Assembly (NCBI RefSeq): GCF_004402235.1
Contig: NZ_SOFS01000012.1
Span: forward strand, 124,001-188,000
Source: Cryobacterium glucosi
GTDB lineage: Bacteria > Actinomycetota > Actinomycetes > Actinomycetales > Microbacteriaceae
Direction: 5' to 3'
Length of the DNA: 64,000 nucleotides
Both the position numbers and the translations under genes were made by a program. Positions within the stretch are counted from its first letter, which is position 1. Each line of letters begins with the position of its first letter. The notes under the pieces are model-generated. The model searched no databases, had not been told where the DNA came from, and was given only the letters and a program-made list of their open reading frames with translations. This document shows, piece after piece, positions 1 through 8,553 of the stretch.

Positions 1-75
1 GACACCGGTACCGAGGAGGACGAGCATCGCGGTGCCCACGACCTCCGACAAAAATACGACTCCAATATTGTCCAC
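1..75 (-). CDS. glpF: MIP-family glycerol uptake facilitator (aquaporin), 5' end only
   Basis: Reading the minus strand from a GTG at 75 gives 25 open codons to the window edge, beginning MDNIGVVFLSEVVGTAMLVL, which is the typical first membrane helix of GlpF/aquaglyceroporins. An AGGAAGG Shine-Dalgarno sequence sits about 5 bases before the GTG. The gene diverges from dhaKLM, which fits: glycerol enters through the channel, is oxidised to dihydroxyacetone, and is phosphorylated by DhaKLM. Only the N-terminus is present, so the NPA motifs cannot be checked. The family call rests on 25 residues plus context. Confidence 0.7.
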   Translation of the reverse strand, partial: MDNIGVVFLSEVVGTAMLVLLGTGV

Positions 76-193
76 GTTGACCTTCCTAGGTAGGGCTCGA
101 GCGCTGAACAGTCTGGCCGCGGTGAGCGACTGGCAACACCATAGCGCGCTGGTATCCCGAGCGAAATGGGCAGGTCGAGGCGTGGTTCGTCCC

Positions 194-222
194 TTACTTC
201 CCCGGCTACCTGCGCGTAGGTT
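194..222 (+). promoter_or_regulatory. Candidate promoter of dhaKLM
   Basis: TTACTT (194-199), a 17-base spacer and TAGGTT (217-222) form a plausible -35/-10 pair about 70 bases before dhaK, in the 219-base gap between the divergent glpF and dhaK starts. It was found by eye. No clear operator palindrome was seen in this gap. Confidence 0.35.
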
Positions 223-294
223 AAGGACAGCTCCGTATCGAATCGCACGATGCGACGCCGACCGATCGTCACCATCCGACCCGAAGGAAGAGTC

Positions 295-1296
295 ATGAAA
301 AAGCTCGTCAATGATCCCAAGAACGTTGTCGATGAGGCCGTGGCCGGCTTTGCAGCCGCGCACGGCGACATCGTGCGCGTATCCAGCGACCCTACTTTCA
401 TCGTCCGCGCCGATGCCCCGGTGTCGGGCAAGGTCGGCCTGGTCAGCGGAGGCGGAAGCGGCCATGAGCCGTTGCACGGCGGATTCGTCGGCGTCGGCAT
501 GCTCGACGCCGCCGTGCCAGGCGCGGTCTTCACCTCGCCGACCCCCGATCCCATCCTCGCGGCGACGCAGGCGGTCAACGGCGGCGCAGGGGTGCTGCAC
601 ATCGTGAAGAACTACACCGGCGACGTCCTCAATTTCGAGACGGCTGCCGACCTGGCCCTCGCGGATGGGATCGAGGTCCGCACGGTCATCGTCAATGACG
701 ACGTCGCCGTGAAGGATTCGCTGTACACCGCCGGACGTCGCGGAGTCGCCGGAACGGTCCTCGTCGAGAAGATCGCCGGAGCTGCGGCCGAACGCGGCGA
801 TGACCTCGCCTCCGTTGCCGCCGTCGCGGAGAAGGTGATCGGGCAGGTGCGCACGATGGGTGTGGCGCTGACGCCGTGTATCGTCCCGCACGCGGGAGAA
901 CCGAGCTTCACCCTCGCAGAGGACGAGATCGAAATCGGCATCGGCATCCACGGCGAGCCGGGCCGGGAGCGGATCAAGCTCGAACCCGCAGACGCCATCG
1001 TCGACCGTCTCCTCGGACCGATTCTGGAGGACATCCCGTTCGTGAGCGGGGATTCGGTGCTCCTCCTCGTCAACGGCATGGGCGGCACTCCCCAGATCGA
1101 GCTCTATATCGTCTTCCGGAGGGCCGCCGAGGTCCTTGCTGCCAAGGGGATCACTGTCACGCGGACGCTGGTCGGGAATTTCACCACCTCCCTCGAAATG
1201 CAGGGCATGTCCATCACGGTTCTCAAGCTCGATGACGAGCTCACCGCGCTCTGGGATGCGCCGGTGCAGACTGCGGCGCTACGGTGGGGACGGTAG
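295..1296 (+). CDS. dhaK: Dihydroxyacetone kinase, substrate-binding subunit DhaK
   Basis: 333 residues. DhaK binds dihydroxyacetone covalently as a hemiaminal on a histidine and works with DhaL and DhaM in phosphoenolpyruvate-dependent phosphorylation to DHAP. The protein has the phosphate-binding GGGSGHEP motif near residues 60-65 and the substrate-binding histidine at residue 219 within GIGIHGEPG. The start at 295 is chosen over an in-frame upstream ATG at 250 because it begins [15 protein letters not shown], as in the family, and follows a GAAGGAAG ribosome-binding site. It is the first gene of dhaK-dhaL-dhaM and diverges from the facilitator gene. Cytosolic. Confidence 0.96.
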   Translation: MKKLVNDPKNVVDEAVAGFAAAHGDIVRVSSDPTFIVRADAPVSGKVGLVSGGGSGHEPLHGGFVGVGMLDAAVPGAVFTSPTPDPILAATQAVNGGAGVLHIVKNYTGDVLNFETAADLALADGIEVRTVIVNDDVAVKDSLYTAGRRGVAGTVLVEKIAGAAAERGDDLASVAAVAEKVIGQVRTMGVALTPCIVPHAGEPSFTLAEDEIEIGIGIHGEPGRERIKLEPADAIVDRLLGPILEDIPFVSGDSVLLLVNGMGGTPQIELYIVFRRAAEVLAAKGITVTRTLVGNFTTSLEMQGMSITVLKLDDELTALWDAPVQTAALRWGR

Positions 1297-1307
1297 AAGG
1301 AGATTCG

Positions 1308-1955
1308 ATGAATCTGAGTGTCACCTGGGCTGAAGCCTGGATCCGGCAGTGTGTGGACGTTATCGCTGACCATCGTGTGGAGCTGATCACCCTCGACAGG
1401 GACATCGGCGACGGCGACCACGGCGAGAACATGGACCGTGGTTTCCAGGCGGTGCTGGGGAAACTCGACACGCTCCCGGCAGACGCCGTTCCCGGCGATG
1501 TCTTCAAACTCGTCGCGACGACACTCATTTCCACGGTGGGCGGCGCCGCGGGGCCGCTCTACGGAACGGCTTTCCTGAAGGCGGCCGTCGCCGTGGCGGG
1601 GAAGCCGGACCTGGACGGTGCCGCGGTCGTCGCACTCCTGACGGCGGCACGCGACGGAATCGTGCTCAGGGGCAAGGCGGAGAGCGGCGACAAGACCATG
1701 GTCGACGCCTGGACGCCCGCTGTGAACGCTGCAGCGGCCGCGGAACGCGCCGGAGCGACGCCCGTCGCCATCCTCGTCGAGGCCGCGGATGCTGCGGAGG
1801 CCGGCGCGGTTGCGACGGAGCCGCTCATCGCGCACAAGGGACGCGCGAGTTACCTCGGCGAACGCGCCATCGGGCATCGCGATCCGGGTGCCCAGTCCAG
1901 TGCCCTGCTTCTGCGTGCTGCCGCCGACACCGCCGAGCAGGTTGCGGATGAGTGA
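1308..1955 (+). CDS. dhaL: Dihydroxyacetone kinase, ADP-binding subunit DhaL
   Basis: 215 residues. DhaL carries a tightly bound ADP that is rephosphorylated by DhaM and passes phosphate to dihydroxyacetone on DhaK. The magnesium/ADP motif DRDIGDGDHGENM near residues 30-42 and the downstream GDKTMVDAW segment are both present. The ATG at 1308 is preferred to one at 1284 that overlaps dhaK, because AGAAGGAG lies just ahead of it. The dhaK stop is 11 bases upstream, and the dhaL stop overlaps the dhaM start by 8 bases, so the three genes form one operon. Confidence 0.95.
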   Translation: MNLSVTWAEAWIRQCVDVIADHRVELITLDRDIGDGDHGENMDRGFQAVLGKLDTLPADAVPGDVFKLVATTLISTVGGAAGPLYGTAFLKAAVAVAGKPDLDGAAVVALLTAARDGIVLRGKAESGDKTMVDAWTPAVNAAAAAERAGATPVAILVEAADAAEAGAVATEPLIAHKGRASYLGERAIGHRDPGAQSSALLLRAAADTAEQVADE

Positions 1956-2688
1956 TTCAGAACCCGCCGTCCCCGCCGTACTCGTCGGCCTTGTCTTTGT
2001 GTCGCACAGCTCGCTGATCGCGAGGGGCCTCGTCGATCTCGCCCGCCAGATGGCTCCGACCGTGCGGATGCTGCCGGCGGGCGGCACCGACGACGACCGG
2101 ATCGGAACGAGCTTCGCCAAGGTGGCGGCGGGCATCGAGGCCGCAGAAGCAGGCAGGGGAGTTGTCGTGCTTTGCGACCTCGGCTCCGCAATCCTGACGG
2201 CGGAATCAGCGCTCGATTTCCTCGATGACGACACTCGATCCCGGGTCGTCATCGTCGACGCACCCCTTGTCGAGGGCGCCGTCGCCGCCGCCGTCGCCGC
2301 ACAGATCGGTGGCGACCTGCCTGCCGTGGAGTCTGCGGCCCGGTCGGCTGGGGCAGCGTACTCGGGTGCGCCCTCGGCCCAGGCGCCGGTCCCGGCCGCA
2401 GATGCCGGGTCCGGTCAGTCGGGGGCCGACACGACGGTGATGAGGACGGTGACCCTGATCAACGCTGACGGCCTGCACGCCCGCCCCGCCGCGGAGTTCG
2501 TGACCCTCGCCGCGGCGCTCGGCGTTCCGGTCACGGTCAATGGCCGCGATGCCGCGAGCCTGCTGGCCATCATGGGCCTCGGGTTGACCCGGGGCGCACG
2601 GGTTGAACTCTCGGCAAGCGGTGCCGGCGCGGCCGCGGCGGTCGACGCCCTTGCCACACTCCTCGAATCGGGGTTCGGCGAGGCCTGA
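1948..2688 (+). CDS. dhaM: Phosphoryl donor DhaM, EIIA-HPr two-domain form
   Basis: 246 residues. The N-terminal half is the EIIA-Man-like DhaM domain with the phospho-accepting histidine at position 20 (VFVSHS). The C-terminal half is an HPr domain with histidine 177 in NADGLHARPAAEF. The EI-like third domain of the longer E. coli DhaM is absent, so a separate Enzyme I must supply phosphate. A low-complexity Ala/Pro linker separates the domains. The ATG lies inside the last codons of dhaL (ATGAGTGA overlap), which indicates translational coupling. The upstream ATG at 1789 is in dhaL and is not the start. Confidence 0.93.
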   Translation: MSDSEPAVPAVLVGLVFVSHSSLIARGLVDLARQMAPTVRMLPAGGTDDDRIGTSFAKVAAGIEAAEAGRGVVVLCDLGSAILTAESALDFLDDDTRSRVVIVDAPLVEGAVAAAVAAQIGGDLPAVESAARSAGAAYSGAPSAQAPVPAADAGSGQSGADTTVMRTVTLINADGLHARPAAEFVTLAAALGVPVTVNGRDAASLLAIMGLGLTRGARVELSASGAGAAAAVDALATLLESGFGEA

Positions 2689-2774
2689 GAGTCCCGGGGG
2701 AGCCAGCGGCATGGCGGAAGATCGCGCCGGGAAATTTCGGCTCATACCGACCCGATTGGTTCTATGCTGGCCGC

Positions 2775-2978
2775 ATGATCCAGGACACCACAGTGCCGTG
2801 CCCCGTGTGCGGCCATGCCATGAGTGAACACACGATCGTGCACGGCGTGCACGACACGATCCTGAACTGTCCGGTGCCCCATCCGGGCGCCTGGGACAGG
2901 GACGCATTCGAACCGGTGAACGAGTTCGGCATGGTCACCCACCAGCACCCTGCGGAGGACCCTCCCGTTCACGGCTGA
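2775..2978 (+). CDS. Small CPxCG zinc-ribbon-like protein of unknown function
   Basis: 67 residues, hypothetical. A CPVCG motif near residues 9-13 is followed by several histidines and one more cysteine (NCPVPHPG), which suggests metal binding, but only three cysteines are present. There is no signal peptide or membrane segment. There is no Shine-Dalgarno sequence. A TATGCT box at 2763-2768 lies six bases before the ATG, so the transcript may be leaderless. It stands alone between dhaM and the TelA cluster. Confidence 0.6.
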   Translation: MIQDTTVPCPVCGHAMSEHTIVHGVHDTILNCPVPHPGAWDRDAFEPVNEFGMVTHQHPAEDPPVHG

Positions 2979-3046
2979 ATTCTCCTGCTCCGCACCTGCA
3001 ACGGCTGGTCAGCGTACGAGTTCACCAAGAATTTCCCCGGATGCCC

Positions 3047-3064
3047 TATTGTCTGCAGTGCAGA
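3047..3064 (+). promoter_or_regulatory. Candidate promoter with palindromic operator before the TelA cluster
   Basis: A -10-like TATTGT (3047-3052) runs directly into a perfect 13-base palindrome, TCTGCAGTGCAGA (3052-3064), 46 bases before the first gene of the cluster. A repressor at this site would block the start region. No convincing -35 hexamer is visible and no regulator gene is adjacent. Confidence 0.4.
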
Positions 3065-3110
3065 TCTCCTGCACAACGTCGTCCCACCTAATCCAGACGG
3101 TATCCATCGA

Positions 3111-4271
3111 ATGAGCGCCACAGCCAAGCGTGTGATCGGGCTCGTCCTCGCGGGCGTGCTCGTCGTCGGCGTGGTCATCGTCGTGGTCGGCGGTCGCCTG
3201 TTCGGAGCACCGACAGGGACGGCTCCGGTGACCACGGACCTCGCTGTCGTCCACGGGGTCATCGGCTCGGAGAAGAAGCCGTTCTTCGACGACCCGGCCG
3301 TCCGGGCGGTCTTCGCCGAGAAGGGCCTCGACGTCGAGGTCGTGACGGCGGGATCACGCCAGATCGCCACATCCGTCGACCTCACCGGCGTCGATTTCGT
3401 GTTCCCGTCCTCCGCGCCCGCCGCCGAGAAGATCCGGCGCGAAGCCGGGGCGCGCAGCGTGTTCTCCCCGTTCTACTCGCCGCTCGCGATCGCGACCTTC
3501 ACGCCGATCGTGGCCCTCCTGCAGTCCGCGGGGATCGCGAACCAGGACGCCGCGGGCACCTGGCACCTGAACGTCGCGGAATACCTCAAGGCCGTCGCCG
3601 CGGGAACCCGCTGGAATCAGCTCCCCGGTGCGGCGGCGAGCTACAACAGCTCCCGTTCGATCCTGATCTCCAGCACGGACATCCGCCAGTCGAACTCAGC
3701 GGCCATGTACCTTGCGATCGCGTCCTACGTCGCCAACGGGAACAGCGTCATCAGCTCCGCCGACGCGGAGGCCGCCGTCATCGACCCGATGGCCGCGCTC
3801 TTCCTCGAGCAGGGCTTTTCGGCCTCCTCCTCCGAGGCACCATTCGAGGACTACCTCTCCCAGGGAATCGGCTCGAAACCGCTCGTGATGGTCTACGAGG
3901 CACAGTTCCTCGGCCGGCAGATGAGCGTCACCGGCCGCAGCGCCATCACCCCTGACATGGTCCTGATGTATCCGGACCCGACCGTGCTCTCCAAACACAC
4001 GGTGGTCCCGCTGTCCGAGCAGGGAACCCAGGTCGGCGAACTCCTCCAGTCCGACCCCCGCCTCGCCCGGCTCGCGGCGCAGTACGGGTTCCGGCCCGCC
4101 GACCCGGCCGTGTTCACGGCAGCCCTCGCCGGCAACGGCCTCGCGGCGCCCGCAAGCCCCGTCAACGTCATCGAACCGCCGAGCTACGAGACGCTCGAGG
4201 CGATGATCACGACCATCAGCGGGCGGTACGACACCCCTCTTGCCTCACCAGACGCCAACGTCGACAAATGA
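3111..4271 (+). CDS. Membrane-anchored solute-binding-like protein of the TelA cluster
   Basis: 386 residues. An N-terminal hydrophobic segment (about residues 7-30, no lipobox) is followed by an extracytoplasmic domain that reads like a periplasmic binding-protein fold (DFVFPSSAPAAEKIRREAGARS, FSPFYSPLAIATF). It was not assigned to a named family. No ABC permease or ATPase lies nearby; instead it is the first gene of a unit with a TelA protein, a binding-domain/VWA lipoprotein and an XpaC-like protein. A role as an outer-surface sensor or partner of the VWA lipoprotein is inference. The next gene starts 46 bases after its stop. Confidence 0.7.
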   Translation: MSATAKRVIGLVLAGVLVVGVVIVVVGGRLFGAPTGTAPVTTDLAVVHGVIGSEKKPFFDDPAVRAVFAEKGLDVEVVTAGSRQIATSVDLTGVDFVFPSSAPAAEKIRREAGARSVFSPFYSPLAIATFTPIVALLQSAGIANQDAAGTWHLNVAEYLKAVAAGTRWNQLPGAAASYNSSRSILISSTDIRQSNSAAMYLAIASYVANGNSVISSADAEAAVIDPMAALFLEQGFSASSSEAPFEDYLSQGIGSKPLVMVYEAQFLGRQMSVTGRSAITPDMVLMYPDPTVLSKHTVVPLSEQGTQVGELLQSDPRLARLAAQYGFRPADPAVFTAALAGNGLAAPASPVNVIEPPSYETLEAMITTISGRYDTPLASPDANVDK

Positions 4272-4317
4272 CCAGACGAACACCCGCCGAACGATCACCC
4301 GGAGACCAAGGAGCACC

Positions 4318-5559
4318 ATGGCAGACTCATCCCTCGATCTGAGCACTCCCACACCGGGCGAGAGGCCGGCCGCCGCTGCGACGACAGCACCGCGCGTCGA
4401 CACCGGACTTGTGCTCGTGCCGCCGAACGCTGTCCCGGACATCGGTGGCACCCAGGCCAGCGCGATGATGCCGATCGACGACGCCCGCACTGAGGAACTC
4501 GCCGGACGCGCCAGGGCCTTCGTCGCCGACCTCATCGACCGCGATCCCTCGGCCCCGGAATTCCAGAAGAAGATCTCGGACGTGGCCCAGATGGGCCGGG
4601 ACGAGATCCGGGCCGCGTCCGAGGTCAGCAACCGGATGCTCCAGCGCCCGGTCGCAGCGCTTGCCGCCGCGCGCGGAAAAGGCGACGAGGCCGACGCGCA
4701 ACGGCGCGTCGCCAGCACACTCGTCGAACTGCGCGGAACGATCGAAGACCTTGACCCGTCCAGGGCCGACGGCGGGGTCGCCCAGTTCCTCCTGAACCTG
4801 ATCCCGTTCCGGGACAAGCTCCGCAGCTATTTCGCCCGGTACGCCTCCGCACAGAGCCAGCTCAACAAGATCATCCACTCGCTTCAGAACGGCCAGGACG
4901 CCCTTCTCAAGGACAATGCGGCGGTCGAGGGGGAAAAGGTGCGGCTCTGGGAGACGATGAATCGCCTGCAGGAGTACGCCCTCCTCACGAGCGCCCTCGA
5001 CACCCAACTGGTGGAACAGATCGACACGGTCAGGACGACCGACCCGGCCAGGGCCGACGCGCTCACGAGCGATCTCCTCTTCACGATCCGACAGAAGCAC
5101 CAGGACCTGCTCACCCAGCTCGCCGTGAGCGCCCAGGGCTACCTCGCCCTCGACGTCGTGCGGAAGAACAACGTCGAACTCATCAAGGGCGTCGAACGGG
5201 CAACGACGACGACCATATCCGCCCTGCGCACGGCCGTGATCGTGGCACAGGCACTGGCCAACCAGAAGCTCGTCCTCGACCAGATCACCGCCCTCAACAC
5301 GACGACCTCGAACCTGATCGTCTCGACCTCGCAGATGCTCAAGACCCAGTCTGTCGCCATCAGCGAGCAGTCGGCATCCGCGACCATCAGCCTCGAATCG
5401 TTGGAAACGGCCTTCCAGAACATCTACGAGACCATGGACGCCCTGGACAGCTACAAGCTCAAGGCGGTCGCGACGATGGCCCAGACGGTCGACACCCTTC
5501 AGACCCGCCTGGCCGAGGCAACCGCATACCTCGAGCGAGCCCGGCCGGAAGCCCACTGA
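4318..5559 (+). CDS. Toxic-anion-resistance protein, TelA family
   Basis: 413 residues, close to the family's usual length of about 380. TelA/KlaA/YaaN proteins are cytosolic, mostly helical proteins linked to resistance to tellurite and other stresses; their mechanism is unresolved. Typical features are the N-terminal ELAGRARAFVADLIDRD region, helical NLIPFRDKLRSYFARY and the QNGQDALLKDNAAVEGEK region near the middle. The start at 4318 follows a strong AAGGAG site; an upstream in-frame ATG at 4240 overlaps the previous gene. Only two bases separate its stop from the next gene. Tellurite resistance in this organism is not shown by the sequence. Confidence 0.9.
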   Translation: MADSSLDLSTPTPGERPAAAATTAPRVDTGLVLVPPNAVPDIGGTQASAMMPIDDARTEELAGRARAFVADLIDRDPSAPEFQKKISDVAQMGRDEIRAASEVSNRMLQRPVAALAAARGKGDEADAQRRVASTLVELRGTIEDLDPSRADGGVAQFLLNLIPFRDKLRSYFARYASAQSQLNKIIHSLQNGQDALLKDNAAVEGEKVRLWETMNRLQEYALLTSALDTQLVEQIDTVRTTDPARADALTSDLLFTIRQKHQDLLTQLAVSAQGYLALDVVRKNNVELIKGVERATTTTISALRTAVIVAQALANQKLVLDQITALNTTTSNLIVSTSQMLKTQSVAISEQSASATISLESLETAFQNIYETMDALDSYKLKAVATMAQTVDTLQTRLAEATAYLERARPEAH

Positions 5560-5561
5560 GC

Positions 5562-7163
5562 ATGCTTCGCCTCCTGAGGAGCTTCGGCGTGGTCGCGGTC
5601 GCGGCGCTGCTGCTGGCGGGCTGCACCGTTGCGCAGCCGAACGAGCAGGACGGCCTGCCCAACGACGCCACGACTCTTCGGGTCCTTGCGGGCAGCGAGG
5701 TCAAGGATATGGCTCCGATCCTGGAGTCCGCGGCCGCAGACAAGGGAATCCGGGTGGTCTTCGACTACACCGGCACCCTCGCCGGCACGGAACTCGTCGC
5801 ATCCGGTCGTGCCGCCGGTCGCTACGACGCGACGTGGTTCCCGAACAACCGCTACCTGTCGCTGCTTCCCGGGGCGGCCAAGGCCGTCTCCTCGAGCGTC
5901 AAGATCATGAGCTCCCCGGTCGTCCTCGGGCTTCGGCCCGCAGTGGCGGCGCGGCTCGGCTGGGACTCCGCCCCGCCGACCTGGGCGGACCTCGCCACCG
6001 CCGCTGCCGACGGTGAATTCACATACGGCATGACCAATCCCGCGGCCTCGAACTCCGGGTTCAGCGCCCTCGTGGCGGTCGCGACGGCACTGTCCGGAAC
6101 GGGAACCGCGCTCACCGATGCGGACGTCACTGCGGTCGGTCCTGAGCTGACCCGGTTCTTCTCCGGGCAGAAACTGACCGCCGGGTCCTCCGGCTTCCTT
6201 GCTGACAAATTCGTCGCAGACCCCACCCTCGTCGACGGCGTCATCAACTACGAGTCCGTACTCCTCGGTCTCGCCGGCAAGGGTGCACCGCTCACGATCG
6301 TCCGGCCGACCGACGGAGTCGTCACGAGCGACTATCCGCTCACCCTGCTGGCCTCGGCCGACACGGGCAAGCGTCCACTCTTCGACACCCTGACGGCCTG
6401 GCTCACCACTGACGCCGTACAGAAGCGAATCGTGTCGGAGACCCACCGTCGGCCAGGCGTTCCCGGGATCGACACCGGGTCGGCCTTCCCGGCCGGCATC
6501 CTCTTCGAGACGCCGTTCCCGAACACGCTGGACGTCGCCAACACCCTGATCGCGACCTACCTCGACACGGTGCGGGCTCCCGCGCAGACGCTCTTCGTGC
6601 TCGATACCTCCGGGTCGATGGCGGGGGAGCGGCTCACCGCGCTCCAACAGGCGCTCAAGAACCTCGCCGGGGCAGATTCCTCGACGACGGGCGGTTTTGC
6701 CGCGTTCCGCAACCGTGAGCGCGTGACCCTGATCCCGTTCAGCACCGCCCCGGATACCCCGACGATCGTCGACGTGCCTGCGGCGGACAAGACCGAGGCC
6801 CTGCAACGGATTCGCGATGTCGCGGATGGACTCTCCGCAGACGGCGGCACGGCGATCTATGACTCGCTGGAACGGGCGTATGCCCTCGCGCGGCAGCAGA
6901 AGGCCGAGCGGCCGGATACCTTCGTCTCGATCGTGCTCATGACCGATGGTGAGAACACCGACGGTGCAACGGCGAAGGACTTCTCGGACTACTACGCGAC
7001 CCAGGGTGCGGATACCCGGTCCATCGCGACCTACGTCGTTCTCTTCGGCAATGGCAACGTCGATGAGCTCACGAGCGTGGCGAAGCTCACGGGCGGGCAG
7101 GCCTTCGACGCGCTGAACGGCGACCTGTCGAGCGCGTTCCAGGACATTCGTGGGTACCAGTAG
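5562..7163 (+). CDS. Solute-binding and von Willebrand factor A domain lipoprotein
   Basis: 533 residues. A lipoprotein signal with lipobox LLLAGC (cysteine about residue 21) is followed by an extracellular solute-binding-like region (RVLAGSEVKDM, then SPVVLGLRP and NPAASNSGFSAL; about residues 35-320) and a C-terminal VWA domain. The metal-ion-dependent adhesion site DTSGS begins at Asp348, and the later MTDGENTDG motif completes it. The protein is therefore surface-anchored with a metal-dependent protein-binding module. It is packed between the TelA gene (2-base gap) and the XpaC-like gene (14-base overlap). Its partner is unknown. Confidence 0.88.
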   Translation: MLRLLRSFGVVAVAALLLAGCTVAQPNEQDGLPNDATTLRVLAGSEVKDMAPILESAAADKGIRVVFDYTGTLAGTELVASGRAAGRYDATWFPNNRYLSLLPGAAKAVSSSVKIMSSPVVLGLRPAVAARLGWDSAPPTWADLATAAADGEFTYGMTNPAASNSGFSALVAVATALSGTGTALTDADVTAVGPELTRFFSGQKLTAGSSGFLADKFVADPTLVDGVINYESVLLGLAGKGAPLTIVRPTDGVVTSDYPLTLLASADTGKRPLFDTLTAWLTTDAVQKRIVSETHRRPGVPGIDTGSAFPAGILFETPFPNTLDVANTLIATYLDTVRAPAQTLFVLDTSGSMAGERLTALQQALKNLAGADSSTTGGFAAFRNRERVTLIPFSTAPDTPTIVDVPAADKTEALQRIRDVADGLSADGGTAIYDSLERAYALARQQKAERPDTFVSIVLMTDGENTDGATAKDFSDYYATQGADTRSIATYVVLFGNGNVDELTSVAKLTGGQAFDALNGDLSSAFQDIRGYQ

Positions 7164-7788
7164 CGTGTCGCGGTGGCTCGCCTCCACGAAGAACATCGTG
7201 GGCTCGGTAGTCGGCATCGCGACCCTCGGCGCGCACGTCGCCGTCGGCCTCGGTCCGCTGTGGCCCGTTGTCGTCGTCGCGATGTACGCGGTCGGCGCGC
7301 TCGTCGCACCGCGCGACAGGGTGGACCTGCGGCCGGGACCACTGCATGGAGAGGGGGGAGTGGCGTCAGCCGCGGACCTTGCTGCCCAGCTGGCCGTGCT
7401 GAGGAGATCGATGACGGCGGAGAACCGCCGCCTGCCGGACGAAGCGACCTCGAGGCTCGCCCGAATCCTGGATGCCCTCGATCAGGTCATCGCCCGCTGG
7501 ACGGACCTGACCGAAGCGGCCGATCAGGCTCACACGGTCGAGCAGATGATCCTCGACTACCTGCCCACGTCGATTCAGCGGTTCCTGAACCTGCCGCGGA
7601 GCTTTGCGATCGCAAGCCGGGTCGAAGGGAAGAAGACGGCTGAGGACGAACTGATCGAGCAGTTGGACATCCTCGAGACGGAGAGCGATCGCATCCGCAC
7701 CGCACTCTACGCGAAAGACCTCGCGGCGCTCGAAGACCAGAGTCGTTTCCTGCGTGAGAAATTCGGCCGATCCGAACTGGACCTCTGA
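7150..7788 (+). CDS. XpaC-like membrane protein paired with TelA
   Basis: 212 residues. Two hydrophobic stretches lie near the N-terminus (about residues 14-60), followed by a helical cytosolic domain ending in FLREKFGRSELDL. The arrangement matches the XpaC (5-bromo-4-chloroindolyl phosphate hydrolysis) family, which in Bacillus neighbours the TelA homologue yaaN. The start is a GTG inside the VWA gene; a second GTG at 7165 is also possible. The C-terminal domain (residues about 95-212) is visibly related to the C-terminus of the protein at 42146-42967. The stop is one base from the convergent DHFR-like gene. Confidence 0.72.
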   Translation: MGTSSVSRWLASTKNIVGSVVGIATLGAHVAVGLGPLWPVVVVAMYAVGALVAPRDRVDLRPGPLHGEGGVASAADLAAQLAVLRRSMTAENRRLPDEATSRLARILDALDQVIARWTDLTEAADQAHTVEQMILDYLPTSIQRFLNLPRSFAIASRVEGKKTAEDELIEQLDILETESDRIRTALYAKDLAALEDQSRFLREKFGRSELDL

Positions 7789-7789
7789 T

Positions 7790-8419
7790 TCAGGCGAGCC
7801 CGGGCAGGGGGACCGGCGGCGCCGGTGCGACGGGGGCCGCTGGGCGATAGGTCGCGATGATGACACCCGTGCTCGTCGTCGTGCTGTCGACGAGGTCGAG
7901 GGATGCCGAGGGGCCACCGTCCGGGAAGAGGCGTCGACCGGTGCCGAGCACCAGGGGGTGGATCAGGAGCGTGTACTGGTCGATCAGGCCCCAGCGCATC
8001 AGTGCACGCACGAGCTCGCCGCTGCCGAGGATCACGATGTCCTTGCCGGGCTGCTGGCGCAGTTCCGCGACGGTCGTCGTCGCCTCACCGCTCAGGAGGA
8101 TCGAGTTGTTCCAGGCCAGGGGGCCGGGGAGGGTCATCGACGTCACGTACTTCGGGATGTTGTTGATCACCTCGGTATACGGGTTCTCCAGGGTCATCGC
8201 CGGCCAGATCGAAGCGAAATCCGCGTACGTCTTGCGTCCGAAGAGCAGGGCGCCGGCATCGCCGATTCCCGCGGCCATGACGCTGCCCATCACCGAGTCG
8301 GCATAGGGCTGGGCCCAGCCGCCGAGGTCGAAGCCGTCCCGGCGATCCTCGTTCGCCCGGCCGGGCGCCTGCATCACGCCATCGAGGGTCACGCTGTTGG
8401 TGACCACGATTCTGCTCAT
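7790..8419 (-). CDS. Dihydrofolate reductase-like (RibD C-terminal) protein
   Basis: 209 residues. The protein has the RibD_C/DHFR-like fold: N-terminal MSRIVVTNSVTLDGVMQAPG, LLFGRKTYADF in the middle, and NADPH-site-like DIVILGSGELVRALM towards the C-terminus. These stand-alone proteins are probable NADPH-dependent reductases of unknown substrate, not the essential folate enzyme. The start at 8419 follows AAAGGA; an upstream in-frame start at 8443 lacks such a site. It diverges from an ArsR-type regulator across a gap with two inverted repeats. Confidence 0.88.
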   Translation of the reverse strand: MSRIVVTNSVTLDGVMQAPGRANEDRRDGFDLGGWAQPYADSVMGSVMAAGIGDAGALLFGRKTYADFASIWPAMTLENPYTEVINNIPKYVTSMTLPGPLAWNNSILLSGEATTTVAELRQQPGKDIVILGSGELVRALMRWGLIDQYTLLIHPLVLGTGRRLFPDGGPSASLDLVDSTTTSTGVIIATYRPAAPVAPAPPVPLPGLA

Positions 8420-8458
8420 CGAAATCCTTTCCTCCGTCTGCAAACTTACTGCCCGATG

Positions 8459-8476
8459 CCGAATCTCCTAATTCGG
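8459..8476. promoter_or_regulatory. Inverted repeat CCGAAT-N6-ATTCGG, candidate operator
   Basis: Perfect 6-base arms lie in the 134-base divergent gap between the DHFR-like gene and the HTH regulator gene. The location suits an autoregulatory operator for the ArsR-type protein. The function is inferred from position only. Confidence 0.35.
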
Positions 8477-8518
8477 GGGACAACAGATGACGCCTGCTCC
8501 AGACAGCCTTTCACCTTC

Positions 8519-8536
8519 TTGACAAAAAATATTGTC
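8519..8536 (+). promoter_or_regulatory. -35-like TTGACA overlapping a GACAA-N6-TTGTC inverted repeat
   Basis: TTGACA (8519-8524) is a consensus -35 hexamer 30 bases before the regulator start. It overlaps an AT-rich inverted repeat, GACAA-AAAATA-TTGTC (8521-8536). The matching -10 (AAGGCT, 17 bases on) is poor. The site could be a repressor site over the regulator's promoter. Confidence 0.35.
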
Positions 8537-8553
8537 GGTGGAAGGCTGGTTGC

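Noticed and set aside
47-72. GACAAAAATA..AATATTGTC in glpF resembling the inverted repeat at 8521-8536
   Set aside because: The first copy is inside glpF codons with a longer spacer; the similarity is probably chance in AT-rich triplets.
32-298. Plus-strand 88-codon frame at the left edge
   Set aside because: It overlaps the GlpF reading and the dhaK promoter region and has an Arg/Leu/Pro-rich composition without a ribosome-binding site.
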